Source: Mesorhizobium sp. M9A.F.Ca.ET.002.03.1.2 (GTDB lineage: Bacteria; Pseudomonadota; Alphaproteobacteria; Rhizobiales; Rhizobiaceae). Taken from it: a stretch of DNA of 64,000 nucleotides. The translations under genes were made by a program, and so were the position numbers. The DNA is taken from the NCBI RefSeq assembly GCF_003952365.1, contig NZ_CP034443.1:4953001-5017000 (forward strand). Direction: 5' to 3'. Below are positions 28,841 through 37,915 of the stretch, piece after piece (within the stretch, counting starts at the first letter, position 1; every line of letters starts with the position of its first letter). The notes beneath the pieces are model-generated. The model was not told the DNA's origin. It did not search any database and saw nothing but the letters and a program-made list of their open reading frames with translations.

Positions 28841-30373
28841 ATGAAGGACGTGCTGAAGGAACTCGAGCGCCGCCGCGACATGGCGCGCATGGGCGGCGGC
28901 CAGGCCCGCATCGACGCTCAACACAAGAAGGGCAAGCTGACCGCGCGCGAACGCATCGACGTCTTTCTCGACGAGGGCTCGTTCGAGGAGTTCGACATGT
29001 ATGTCGAGCACCGCTCGACCGATTTCGGCATGGAGAAGACCAAGATCGCCGGCGACGGCGTCGTCACCGGCTGGGGCACCGTCAACGGTCGCCCGATCTA
29101 TGTCTTCGCCAAGGATTTTACCGTGTTCGGCGGCTCGCTGTCCGAGGCGCACGCCGAAAAGGTGGTCAAGGTGCAGGAGATGGCGCTGCGCAACCGCGCG
29201 CCGATCATCGGCCTCTACGACGCCGGCGGCGCCCGCATCCAGGAAGGCGTGGCAGCGCTCGGCGGCTATGCCGAGATCTTTCAACGCAATGTGCTGGCCT
29301 CCGGCGTCATCCCGCAGATTTCGCTGATCATGGGCCCCTGCGCCGGCGGCGACGTCTATTCGCCTGCCATGACCGACTTCATCTTCATGGTGCGCGACAC
29401 CTCCTACATGTTCGTCACCGGGCCTGACGTGGTGAAGACCGTCACCAATGAGACAGTCACCGCCGAGAGCCTCGGCGGCGCCTCCGTCCACACGACGAAG
29501 TCCTCGATCGCCGACGGCGCCTACGACAATGACGTCGAGGCGCTCTTACAGATGCGCCGGCTGGTCGATCTGCTGCCTGCCTCCAACACGGCTGAAATTC
29601 CCGAGATCGAATGCTACCAGTCGGTCACCGATCACGATCTGTCGCTCGACCGGCTGATCCCCGACAACGCCAACAAACCCTACGATATCAAGGAGTTGAT
29701 CCTTAAAGTTGCCGACGAGGGTGATTTTTTCGAGATCCAGCAGAATTTTGCGAAAAACATCGTCACCGGTTTCGGGCGCGTCGAAGGCCGCACGGTCGGC
29801 TTCGTCGCCAACCAGCCGATGGTGCTGGCCGGCGTGCTGGACTCCGACGCCAGCCGCAAGGCGGCGCGGTTCGTGCGCTTCTGCGACTGTTTCTCGATTC
29901 CGATCGTCACCTTCGTCGACGTTCCGGGCTTCCTGCCCGGCACCGCGCAGGAATATGGCGGGCTGATCAAGCATGGCGCCAAGCTTTTGTTCGCCTATGC
30001 CGAGGCGACCGTTCCGAAGATCACCGTCATCACCCGAAAGGCCTATGGCGGCGCCTATGACGTGATGGCGTCAAAGCATCTGCGCGGCGACATGAACTAT
30101 GCCTGGCCGACGGCGCAGATCGCGGTGATGGGCGCCAGGGGCGCGGTCGAGATCATCTATCGGAAAGACATCGGTGATGCGGAGAAAATCGCAGCGCATA
30201 CAAAGGCTTATGAGGATCGCTTCCTGTCGCCCTTTGTCGCCGCCGAGCGCGGCTATGTCGATGAGGTGATCATGCCGCATTCGACCCGTCGGCGAATTGC
30301 GCGCGCGCTCCGCATGCTGCGCAACAAGGATATGCAGAACCCCTGGAAGAAGCACGACAACATTCCGCTGTGA
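28841..30373 (+). CDS. pccB: Propionyl-CoA carboxylase beta subunit (carboxyltransferase)
   Basis: 510 residues. Transfers carboxyl from biotin to propionyl-CoA, giving methylmalonyl-CoA. The carboxyltransferase N-terminal half runs from [14 protein letters not shown], with [17 protein letters not shown] and the oxyanion region [20 protein letters not shown]; the C-terminal half has [28 protein letters not shown] and [20 protein letters not shown]. The GGGGA upstream is the likely ribosome-binding site. No biotin-carrier subunit is nearby; the next gene converges, so pccA lies elsewhere. Confidence 0.95.
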   Translation: MKDVLKELERRRDMARMGGGQARIDAQHKKGKLTARERIDVFLDEGSFEEFDMYVEHRSTDFGMEKTKIAGDGVVTGWGTVNGRPIYVFAKDFTVFGGSLSEAHAEKVVKVQEMALRNRAPIIGLYDAGGARIQEGVAALGGYAEIFQRNVLASGVIPQISLIMGPCAGGDVYSPAMTDFIFMVRDTSYMFVTGPDVVKTVTNETVTAESLGGASVHTTKSSIADGAYDNDVEALLQMRRLVDLLPASNTAEIPEIECYQSVTDHDLSLDRLIPDNANKPYDIKELILKVADEGDFFEIQQNFAKNIVTGFGRVEGRTVGFVANQPMVLAGVLDSDASRKAARFVRFCDCFSIPIVTFVDVPGFLPGTAQEYGGLIKHGAKLLFAYAEATVPKITVITRKAYGGAYDVMASKHLRGDMNYAWPTAQIAVMGARGAVEIIYRKDIGDAEKIAAHTKAYEDRFLSPFVAAERGYVDEVIMPHSTRRRIARALRMLRNKDMQNPWKKHDNIPL

Positions 30374-30405
30374 CAGCGCAGCGCGAAAGCGGCCGCTGCA
30401 AAAGC

Positions 30406-32409
30406 TCACTCCGCTTCCGCCGCCCCGAACCCCGCCCCCATCGTCGCGCGGACGGTGCCCGCCCAGGGTGTCGCATGGTTGTCTATGCGCATCTGGAAAA
30501 TGAAGTAGGTCGGCGAGCAGAAGCCGATACCTTTCACTTTGCCAATGCCCGGCGTGTCTGATGGCAGCGACTGGCACATATAGTCCTCGCGGCAGAAACG
30601 ATCGGCCGAGCAAGTTGGCCGGTTGCCGCGGTTGACGGCGACGCCAAGACACTGGTCGAAATTATTGGTCGCCACGCAAGTGTCGAACTTCTTGCCGCCG
30701 ACCAGCCCGCAGATCTCGCTCGGCATCGGCTTGCCCGGCTTGAAGGCGGCAAAGGTGCGGTCCTTGTCGTCGCAGCCGCGATAGGCAATGCCGGCCGGCA
30801 CGCCGATCTTTGGCGGCCGGCAGGTGTAGTCGGTGCGCGAAATGCCTGGCGCGAAGGCTGCGAACTGGCCTGATATGCTGTAGCGGTCATTGAAAGGCTG
30901 CGCCCGGTTGCTGGCGATCGAACCGGTCAGGCAGGGATGGCCGGAGAAGATTTTCGCGCTGTCCTTGGGCAGCAGGCATTGCGCCAGTTTCGTCCGCACG
31001 CCCGAAGCGGCGGCTAGTGGTGTGCAGACGGTGCCGCCCCCGCAGTGCCAAGTTGAACCAAAGCGCGCCGCGTCCTCCGGCAGCAAGCACGGCATCGCCA
31101 TACCGGCCGGCACGTAGTCGACATCGCCGGCATCCTTCCAGGCTGCCGGCGGCGCGAAGGAGAGCGGGCGGAAGCGGTTCGGCTCTTTGCCCTCGGCCGT
31201 GGCGCGCAGCCAAGCCTGGCGGCGCGGAATCTCGGCATGGAGATGCGGCGAAATGCCGACCTCGATGCGGTTCAAAGGCGAAGTCGTCTTGTCGTCGAGG
31301 CCGATGAAATGGAAACCGGCGGTCGAACCTGCCTGATGACAGCCCTGGCAGGCGCCATTGTCCAGCCGCTCGACCAGTGCTTCCGGCGTGCGCACCAGCT
31401 TCAAAGCCGAATAGTCGAACCCGGCAAAATCCGCGGGCTGGAACAGCGGCGTGAACGGGTGATTGGCCTGCCTTGCGCTGCCGAAGGTCGACCAAGAAAG
31501 GACCTTCTTCGCCAGGAATTGGTCAGGGATTTCATAGACGCCGAGGTCGACCGCTGCGAGGTTGGCGCTGATATAGCCGGCGAGTTTCGCTTTCAGCGCG
31601 GTGTCTTCGGCAAGCCGCGCCGTGTCGGGTGTGTTTTCCAGCGGCTTCTCGCGGACCGCCGCGCCGTCGATACCGAAAATCCGCATGAGATAGGCAGCCT
31701 GCCCGCCGAATTCGGTTTCCTGGCCGGAGGGAAAGCGCACCACCTGGGCGTTGAGCTCGAGCTGCTTGAAGCTCAGCCCAGCCTTTTCCAACGGCCCGCC
31801 GATGAGCCAGCCGGTATCGACGGTCTCGTCGATCTGCGGCGTCCAGCGCCCGGCAACGCCGACGCAGCCGCCATCGGCGTCCGCCGCGGCGCTGTAGACG
31901 GCATTGAAATTGAACGGCAGGCGTGAGGCCAGAACCTTGCCGTTTTTCTTGAAGCTGTAGGCAAGGCGATAGATGAACCGTACCTCGCCGCAGCGCTCGT
32001 CGCCGCGCGCATCGGTGAAATCGCGCCGGTCGAGCCGGTTGACGACACCGACCAGCCGGAAGCGCGCGGCGTCGGTCTTCAGCCAGCGCATGTCCATGAT
32101 GCGGCCGACATTGCCGTCGGTGACCTCGTAGAGCGGCCGCCCGCCGGCCTTCATCTCCGCCCGCAGCGCGGCGACATCGCCGGCAACCGTTTCGACGATC
32201 TGGTGATAAGCAGGCGCCTTGTCATAGAGCGTCTTCAGATCGCCCTTGCCATCGACGCCGAAAATGCCGGCGAAGCCAAAACCCTTAGCGTCGAGGGCGG
32301 CGAGCACGGCCGGATCGTCGACGATGGTCACCGGACCTTCGGCGCGCGCGGTATGCGCCATGAAAACGGCGACGAAGATTGCAGCAAGCAGCGCGAACCG
32401 GCGGTTCAT
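30406..32409 (-). CDS. Secreted cysteine-rich protein with one c-type haem motif, function unknown
   Basis: 667 residues. A signal peptide (1-23, ending ARA) is followed by a long domain of unknown fold with a single haem-attachment motif CQGCH (Cys354, Cys357, His358). A second, cysteine-rich half (about 430-640, roughly 20 Cys, e.g. CQSLPSD and CREDYMC) follows. This suggests a periplasmic protein with one covalent haem and many disulfides. I do not recognise a family and assign no function. The ATG overlaps the upstream nnr stop by 4 bases, so it is co-transcribed with a NAD(P)HX repair enzyme. Confidence 0.8.
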   Translation of the reverse strand: MNRRFALLAAIFVAVFMAHTARAEGPVTIVDDPAVLAALDAKGFGFAGIFGVDGKGDLKTLYDKAPAYHQIVETVAGDVAALRAEMKAGGRPLYEVTDGNVGRIMDMRWLKTDAARFRLVGVVNRLDRRDFTDARGDERCGEVRFIYRLAYSFKKNGKVLASRLPFNFNAVYSAAADADGGCVGVAGRWTPQIDETVDTGWLIGGPLEKAGLSFKQLELNAQVVRFPSGQETEFGGQAAYLMRIFGIDGAAVREKPLENTPDTARLAEDTALKAKLAGYISANLAAVDLGVYEIPDQFLAKKVLSWSTFGSARQANHPFTPLFQPADFAGFDYSALKLVRTPEALVERLDNGACQGCHQAGSTAGFHFIGLDDKTTSPLNRIEVGISPHLHAEIPRRQAWLRATAEGKEPNRFRPLSFAPPAAWKDAGDVDYVPAGMAMPCLLPEDAARFGSTWHCGGGTVCTPLAAASGVRTKLAQCLLPKDSAKIFSGHPCLTGSIASNRAQPFNDRYSISGQFAAFAPGISRTDYTCRPPKIGVPAGIAYRGCDDKDRTFAAFKPGKPMPSEICGLVGGKKFDTCVATNNFDQCLGVAVNRGNRPTCSADRFCREDYMCQSLPSDTPGIGKVKGIGFCSPTYFIFQMRIDNHATPWAGTVRATMGAGFGAAEAE

Positions 32410-33938
32410 CGAGGGGCCGCCCCGTTACGGGTCTCGGCAAGCTCGCGCAGCACCGGCACCAGCACCAGCGGCAGGTCCTCGGCGATCAGCCCTGGCCCGA
32501 AACGGCTGCCGGCCTCGGCATGGATCCAGACCGCCGCGCAGGCAGCTTCGAAAGCCGGCATGCCTTGCGCCAGCAGCCCGGCCGCGATGCCCGACAGCAC
32601 GTCGCCCGAACCGGCAGTTGCCAGCCATGGCGCGCCATTGCCGTTGATCGCCGCCCTGCCATCGGGTGCCGCGATCACCGTGTCCGCGCCCTTGTAGACG
32701 ATCGTTGCGCTGGCGCGCTTTGCGGCAGTGCGCGCCTTGGCCAGCTTGGACAGGTTCTTGTCTCCGGCGATGTCTGGAAACAGCCTGGCGAATTCGCCCT
32801 CATGCGGCGTCAGCACCAGCGCCGGCGCGTTTAGACGACGGGCGGCTTCGAACAAAACGTTCGGCATATCGCGAAACGATGTGATGCCGTCGGCATCGAG
32901 CACCAGTCCGTCGATCCCGCCGGCGGCACCTTGCCGTCCGGCACCCAGCACAGCGAGGCCAAAGTCGCGGGCTTTTTCACCGACGCCAAATCCGGGTCCG
33001 AGGACGAAGGACGACGGCCGGCGGCCGCCGATGAATTCCTGTACATCCGCCATGCTGTCGGCCTTGCGCAGCATGATCGAGGTCAGATGCGCGGCATTCA
33101 CCTGCAGCCCGTTCGCCGGCGACAGCACGGTCACCGCCCCTGCCCCGCTTCTGGCCGCGGCAAGCGCCGACAGCCGTGCAGCACCCGTCGCCGATGGCCC
33201 GCCGGAAAAGACGCCGACATGGCCGCGCCTGTATTTATGCGCGTCGACGGCCGGAACCGGGAAGTTTTCTATCCAAAGCGGCGGGGTGTTCTCGAAGGTT
33301 CGCGGTTCAAGCCGCGCAATGATGCCGTCGCCGATGCCGATATCGGCGAGCAAGAGTTCGCCGCACATTGCGCGCCCCGGCAACAGCAGATGGCCGGGCT
33401 TTTTTCGCGCGAACGTCACCGTGATCCGGGCGCGGAATGCCTGGCCGAGGCTCTGGCCGCTCTCGCCCGACACGCCTGAGGGCAGATCGACCGCGACGAC
33501 AGGCAGGTTCAGTTCAGCAGCAACAGCGACCGCCCTGGCGGCATCGCCGGACAGCGGCTTGGATAGCCCTGCCCCATAAAGCGCGTCGACCACGATCGCG
33601 CCTGTCTCGGCAACAAACTCCGACAGCGGCCGAGGCCTGACCCGGCACTCCGAAGCAGCGAGCGCCGCATCGCTGCCGGCCCTGGGCGAGCCGGACGCCC
33701 ACACGGTTACGTCGACGCCGCTGTCATGCAGCAAGCTGGCCACGACGTAGCCGTCGCCGCCATTGTTGCCGGGACCACAAAGCACGTGGACAGGTGCCGC
33801 CGGATAACGGCTGAGCACCACCGACGCGACCGCCGCACCGGCATTGCGCATAAGGTCTATACCGGCCAGCGGGCCAGTGGCGATTGTCAGCCGATCAGCC
33901 TCGCCCATTTCGGCCGGAGATAGAAGTTCATTGCTCAT
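32406..33938 (-). CDS. nnr: Bifunctional NAD(P)HX epimerase/dehydratase
   Basis: 510 residues. Repairs hydrated NADH and NADPH. The N-terminal epimerase domain (about 1-215) has VLCGPGNNGGDGYVVA and VDALYGAGLSKPL; the C-terminal ADP-dependent dehydratase domain (about 225-505) has HKYRRGHVGVFSGG, FVLGPGFGV, LTPHEGEFARLF and the GSGDVLSG motif. Domain fusion is usual in bacteria. The stop overlaps the start of the haem-motif gene by 4 bases. The region upstream (33939-34240) has no gene. Confidence 0.94.
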   Translation of the reverse strand: MSNELLSPAEMGEADRLTIATGPLAGIDLMRNAGAAVASVVLSRYPAAPVHVLCGPGNNGGDGYVVASLLHDSGVDVTVWASGSPRAGSDAALAASECRVRPRPLSEFVAETGAIVVDALYGAGLSKPLSGDAARAVAVAAELNLPVVAVDLPSGVSGESGQSLGQAFRARITVTFARKKPGHLLLPGRAMCGELLLADIGIGDGIIARLEPRTFENTPPLWIENFPVPAVDAHKYRRGHVGVFSGGPSATGAARLSALAAARSGAGAVTVLSPANGLQVNAAHLTSIMLRKADSMADVQEFIGGRRPSSFVLGPGFGVGEKARDFGLAVLGAGRQGAAGGIDGLVLDADGITSFRDMPNVLFEAARRLNAPALVLTPHEGEFARLFPDIAGDKNLSKLAKARTAAKRASATIVYKGADTVIAAPDGRAAINGNGAPWLATAGSGDVLSGIAAGLLAQGMPAFEAACAAVWIHAEAGSRFGPGLIAEDLPLVLVPVLRELAETRNGAAPR

Positions 33939-34135
33939 GGATTGCCGATCCGCATTGGCTCAAGCCTGACCCTTGTGGTCAAACATCGTCCAGTTTTCGG
34001 TTCGAAGCAAACGGTGACGAGATGGCGCAACCTGCGAGCACATCGTTGGGACAATGGCATCGCCGACGCGCAATTGCCTGCGAAGTGCGCTGTTTGCCTA
34101 ATTATTGTGCGGACGAACGGGCTGACAATGTGTAG

Positions 34136-34657
<522 letters not shown>

Positions 34658-34711
34658 GGTTTCTGATTTCAGATCATCTCCTCGAAACGTCATCACACAG
34701 GGATACATGAC

Positions 34712-36121
34712 ATGACGACAGCCAAAGACATCATGAAGCAGATCAAGGACAACGACGTGAAATTCGTCGACCTGCGCTTCACAGACCCGAAGGGCAAGCT
34801 GCAGCACGTGACGATGGACGTCGTCGAGGTCGAGGAAGACATGTTTGCTGACGGCGTCATGTTCGACGGATCTTCCATCGCCGGCTGGAAGGCGATCAAC
34901 GAGTCCGACATGGTGCTGATGCCCGATACCGAGACGGTGCATATGGACCCGTTCTTCGCACAGTCCACCATGGTCATCCTGTGCGACATTCTCGATCCGA
35001 TTTCCGGAGAATCCTACAACCGCGACCCGCGCGGCACCGCCAAGAAGGCCGAAGCCTACATGAAGGCGGAGGGCATCGGCGATCAGATCTTCGTCGGCCC
35101 GGAAGCCGAGTTCTTCGTGTTCGACGACGTCAAGTACAAGGCCGATCCGTACAACACCGGCTTCAGGCTCGACTCCACCGAACTGCCGTCCAACGACGAC
35201 ACCGACTACGAGACCGGCAACCTCGGCCACCGTCCGCGGACGAAGGGCGGCTATTTCCCGGTACCGCCGATCGACTCGGCGCAGGATATGCGCTCGGAAA
35301 TGCTGACCGTGCTCGCCGAAATGGGCGTGCGTGTCGAAAAGCATCACCACGAAGTGGCTGCTGCCCAGCACGAACTCGGTATCAAGTTCGACACGCTGGT
35401 CCGCAACGCCGACAAGATGCTGATCTACAAGTATGTCGTGCACCAGGTCGCCAACGCCTATGGCAAGACGGCCACCTTCATGCCGAAGCCGGTCTTCGGC
35501 GACAACGGCTCGGGCATGCATGTCCACCAGTCGATCTGGAAGGGCGGCAAGCCGACCTTCGCCGGCAATGAATATGCCGGTCTTTCGGAAAGCTGCCTGT
35601 TCTATATCGGCGGCATCATCAAGCACGCCAAGGCCATCAACGCCTTCACCAACCCGCTGACCAACTCCTACAAGCGTCTGGTGCCGGGCTATGAAGCGCC
35701 GGTTCTGCTCGCCTATTCGGCCCGCAACCGCTCTGCCTCCTGCCGCATTCCATTCGGCTCGTCGCCGAAGTCCAAGCGCGTCGAGGTCCGCTTCCCCGAT
35801 CCGGGCGCGAACCCCTACCTCGCCTTCGCCGCCATGCTGATGGCCGGCCTCGACGGCATCAAGAACAAGATCCATCCGGGCCAGCCGATGGACAAGGACC
35901 TCTACGACCTGCCGCCGAAGGAACTGAAGAAGATCCCGACCGTCTGCGGCTCGCTGCGCGAGGCCTTGCAGAGCCTTGATAAGGACCGTGGCTTCCTGAA
36001 GGCCGGCGGGGTGTTCGACGACGACCAGATCGACAGCTACATCGAGCTCAAGATGGCCGAGGTGATGCGCTTCGAAATGACCCCGCATCCAGTCGAATAC
36101 GACATGTATTATTCGGTCTGA
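34712..36121 (+). CDS. glnA: Glutamine synthetase type I
   Basis: 469-residue dodecameric enzyme that makes glutamine from glutamate and ammonia. It has [11 protein letters not shown], the metal-ligand block [21 protein letters not shown], the ATP-binding region [17 protein letters not shown], and the adenylylation tyrosine Tyr398 of the translated sequence in [10 protein letters not shown] (Y397 without the initiator Met). That tyrosine marks it as the GlnE-controlled GSI. It lies 54 bases behind glnB and is expected to share its sigma-54 promoter. A terminator follows. Confidence 0.98.
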   Translation: MTTAKDIMKQIKDNDVKFVDLRFTDPKGKLQHVTMDVVEVEEDMFADGVMFDGSSIAGWKAINESDMVLMPDTETVHMDPFFAQSTMVILCDILDPISGESYNRDPRGTAKKAEAYMKAEGIGDQIFVGPEAEFFVFDDVKYKADPYNTGFRLDSTELPSNDDTDYETGNLGHRPRTKGGYFPVPPIDSAQDMRSEMLTVLAEMGVRVEKHHHEVAAAQHELGIKFDTLVRNADKMLIYKYVVHQVANAYGKTATFMPKPVFGDNGSGMHVHQSIWKGGKPTFAGNEYAGLSESCLFYIGGIIKHAKAINAFTNPLTNSYKRLVPGYEAPVLLAYSARNRSASCRIPFGSSPKSKRVEVRFPDPGANPYLAFAAMLMAGLDGIKNKIHPGQPMDKDLYDLPPKELKKIPTVCGSLREALQSLDKDRGFLKAGGVFDDDQIDSYIELKMAEVMRFEMTPHPVEYDMYYSV

Positions 36122-36140
36122 TTGACCAAAGGGATCAAAC

Positions 36141-36171
36141 AAAAACCCCGGCGGAGACGCCGGGGTTTTTT
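36141..36171 (+). terminator. Terminator of glnB-glnA
   Basis: A perfect 13-bp stem (AAAAACCCCGGCG) with loop GAGA, and a T-tract. It lies 19 bases past the glnA stop. Confidence 0.94.
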
Positions 36172-36260
36172 CATATCATTTGTCGTAAGGGCCAAGCCAT
36201 CGGCACCGCCGACATGACAGACCACGGCGCAGACGCTGGCGCCTGCGCCGTGACGAATGC

Positions 36261-37298
36261 TCAGGCAGCAGCCTGCTTCTCGTCCGTTTCCACCGACGCA
36301 ATCGTCTTCAGGATCTGCGAAGCGATCTGGTAGGGGTCGCCCTGCGAGTTCGGGCGGCGATCCTCGAGATAGCCCTTGTAGCCATTGTTGATGAAGGAAT
36401 GCGGCACGCGGATCGAGGCGCCGCGATCGGCGATGCCATAGCTGAACCTGTTCCATGGCGCGGTCTCATGCTTGCCGGTCAAACGCTTGTCGTTGTCCGG
36501 GCCGTAGACGGCGATGTGGTCCATCAGGTTTTTGTCGAAGGCCGCCATCAGCGCCTCGAAATAGTCCTTGCCGCCGACTTCGCGCATATAGGCGGTCGAG
36601 AAGTTGGCGTGCATGCCGGAGCCATTCCAGTCGGTGTCGCCGAGCGGCTTGCAGTGATACTCGATGTCGATGCCGTATTTCTCAGTGAGGCGCTGCATCA
36701 GGTAGCGAGCCATCCACATCTGGTCGGCGGCCTTCTTCGAGCCCTTGCCGAAAATCTGGAATTCCCACTGGCCCTTGGCCACCTCGGCGTTGATGCCTTC
36801 ATGATTGATGCCGGCGGCAAGGCACTGGTCGAGATGCTCCTCGACGATCTGCCTGGCAACGCTGCCGACGTTCGAGTAGCCGACGCCGGTGTAGTACGGA
36901 CCTTGCGGCGCAGGGTAACCGCTCTCGGGGAAGCCGAGCGGGCGGCCGTCCTTGTAGAAGAAATATTCCTGCTCGAAGCCGAACCAGGCGCCGTCATCGT
37001 CGAGGATGGTGGCGCGCTTGTTGGACGCATGCGGCGTCACGCCATCCGGCATCATCACCTCGCACATGACGAGCACGCCGTTGGTGCGGGCCGGATCCGG
37101 ATAGACGGCGACCGGCTTCAAGACGCAGTCGGAGCTGTGGCCCTCGGCCTGCATCGTCGAAGAACCATCGAAGCCCCACAGCGGAAGCTGCTCAAGCGTC
37201 GGGAACTCGACGAATTCCTTGATCTGGGTCTTGCCCCGAAGGTTGGGAACCGGGGTGTATCCATCGAGCCAAATATACTCGAGCTTGTACTTCGTCAT
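36261..37298 (-). CDS. glnII: Glutamine synthetase type II
   Basis: 345-residue eukaryote-like octameric glutamine synthetase, found in rhizobia beside GSI. It starts MTKYKLEYIWLDGYTPVPNL and has LPLWGFDGSSTMQAEGHSSD, the ATP-binding WFGFEQEYFF, GQWEFQIFG and WNGSGMHANFST. There is no adenylylation site, so it is controlled mainly at transcription. A sigma-54 promoter lies at 37389-37404, about 91 bases upstream, with NtrC-like dyads further up. It faces the glnA gene tail to tail. Confidence 0.97.
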   Translation of the reverse strand: MTKYKLEYIWLDGYTPVPNLRGKTQIKEFVEFPTLEQLPLWGFDGSSTMQAEGHSSDCVLKPVAVYPDPARTNGVLVMCEVMMPDGVTPHASNKRATILDDDGAWFGFEQEYFFYKDGRPLGFPESGYPAPQGPYYTGVGYSNVGSVARQIVEEHLDQCLAAGINHEGINAEVAKGQWEFQIFGKGSKKAADQMWMARYLMQRLTEKYGIDIEYHCKPLGDTDWNGSGMHANFSTAYMREVGGKDYFEALMAAFDKNLMDHIAVYGPDNDKRLTGKHETAPWNRFSYGIADRGASIRVPHSFINNGYKGYLEDRRPNSQGDPYQIASQILKTIASVETDEKQAAA

Positions 37299-37388
37299 TC
37301 TGACCTCTCGTTGCTTGATAAACCGAACTTCTGGATGATGCCGGCGCACGCCGAACCACCCAGCAGCCGACCTGCCGGTTCATTAAAA

Positions 37389-37404
37389 TGCAAATCGTGT
37401 GCCA
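37389..37404 (-). promoter_or_regulatory. Sigma-54 promoter of glnII
   Basis: On the minus strand TGGCAC-A-CGAT-TTGCA: the -24 GG is at 37402-37403 and the -12 GC at 37390-37391, with exactly 10 bases between. This is a near-perfect RpoN consensus. Confidence 0.88.
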
Positions 37405-37499
37405 TTCTCGAATTGAGAGGTGCGGCAAAAATGACCCGACAACCCGGCAAACCCGCCAAGCCGTCTAAGCAATGCGCCAAGATCAATCAAAAGCAGATA

Positions 37500-37518
37500 T
37501 TGCACAAACATTGAGCAA
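37500..37518. promoter_or_regulatory. NtrC-like enhancer dyad 1
   Basis: TTGCACAA-N3-TTGAGCAA, a near-perfect dyad resembling the NtrC half-site pattern (TGCAC/GTGCA). It is about 97 bases upstream of the glnII -24 element. Confidence 0.6.
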
Positions 37519-37533
37519 GTACTGATCTTTTCG

Positions 37534-37548
37534 TAAGCATGTTGCTTA
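37534..37548. promoter_or_regulatory. NtrC-like enhancer dyad 2
   Basis: TAAGCA-N3-TGCTTA, a perfect dyad centred about 32 bases (3 helical turns) from dyad 1. Paired enhancer sites are expected for an oligomeric NtrC. It also lies 72 bases before the divergent DUF2735 gene. Confidence 0.5.
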
Positions 37549-37619
37549 AATGGATTGCAGAACCTAATCTTGGTGAAAAGTTGAATCGGTAGGGCGCGGC
37601 ATACGAAAGGAGACAGACA

Positions 37620-37817
37620 ATGGAAATCATTTCCACCCGTCAGTCGGCCAAGATCCTGATGTTCCCGGTGGCAGCGCGTGCTTCTGCCTCAAATTTAAGC
37701 GGAAAGGCTAAGTTCGCGGCAGAACTTGCCTCCTTGCGTAATGTCACCACGGATTTCGGCAGCGGCTGGTATCATGACGCAGCCATTGAGGAAGCGGAGC
37801 AGGCCCGCAAGAGCTGA
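37620..37817 (+). CDS. DUF2735 family small protein
   Basis: 65 residues with a good ribosome-binding site (AAAGGAGA) before the ATG. The N-terminal STRQSAKILMFPV and C-terminal GSGWYHDAAIEEAEQARKS match the DUF2735 pattern, a rhizobial family often found beside glnII. The function is unknown. It is divergent from glnII, and the NtrC-like dyads lie between the two genes, which suggests control by nitrogen status. Confidence 0.82.
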   Translation: MEIISTRQSAKILMFPVAARASASNLSGKAKFAAELASLRNVTTDFGSGWYHDAAIEEAEQARKS

Positions 37818-37860
37818 GCCCTCCCTTCCCGCCACGTCGTTGCGAACGTTGAATGAAGAT

Positions 37861-37894
37861 GAAAACCCGGCGCGATCTCTCGCGCCGGGTTTTC
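37861..37894. terminator. Bidirectional terminator
   Basis: A perfect 15-bp stem (GAAAACCCGGCGCGA) with loop TCTC. It lies between the convergent DUF2735 and transporter genes. Confidence 0.93.
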
Positions 37895-37915
37895 TGATGT
37901 TTGCGCAATTGCAGG

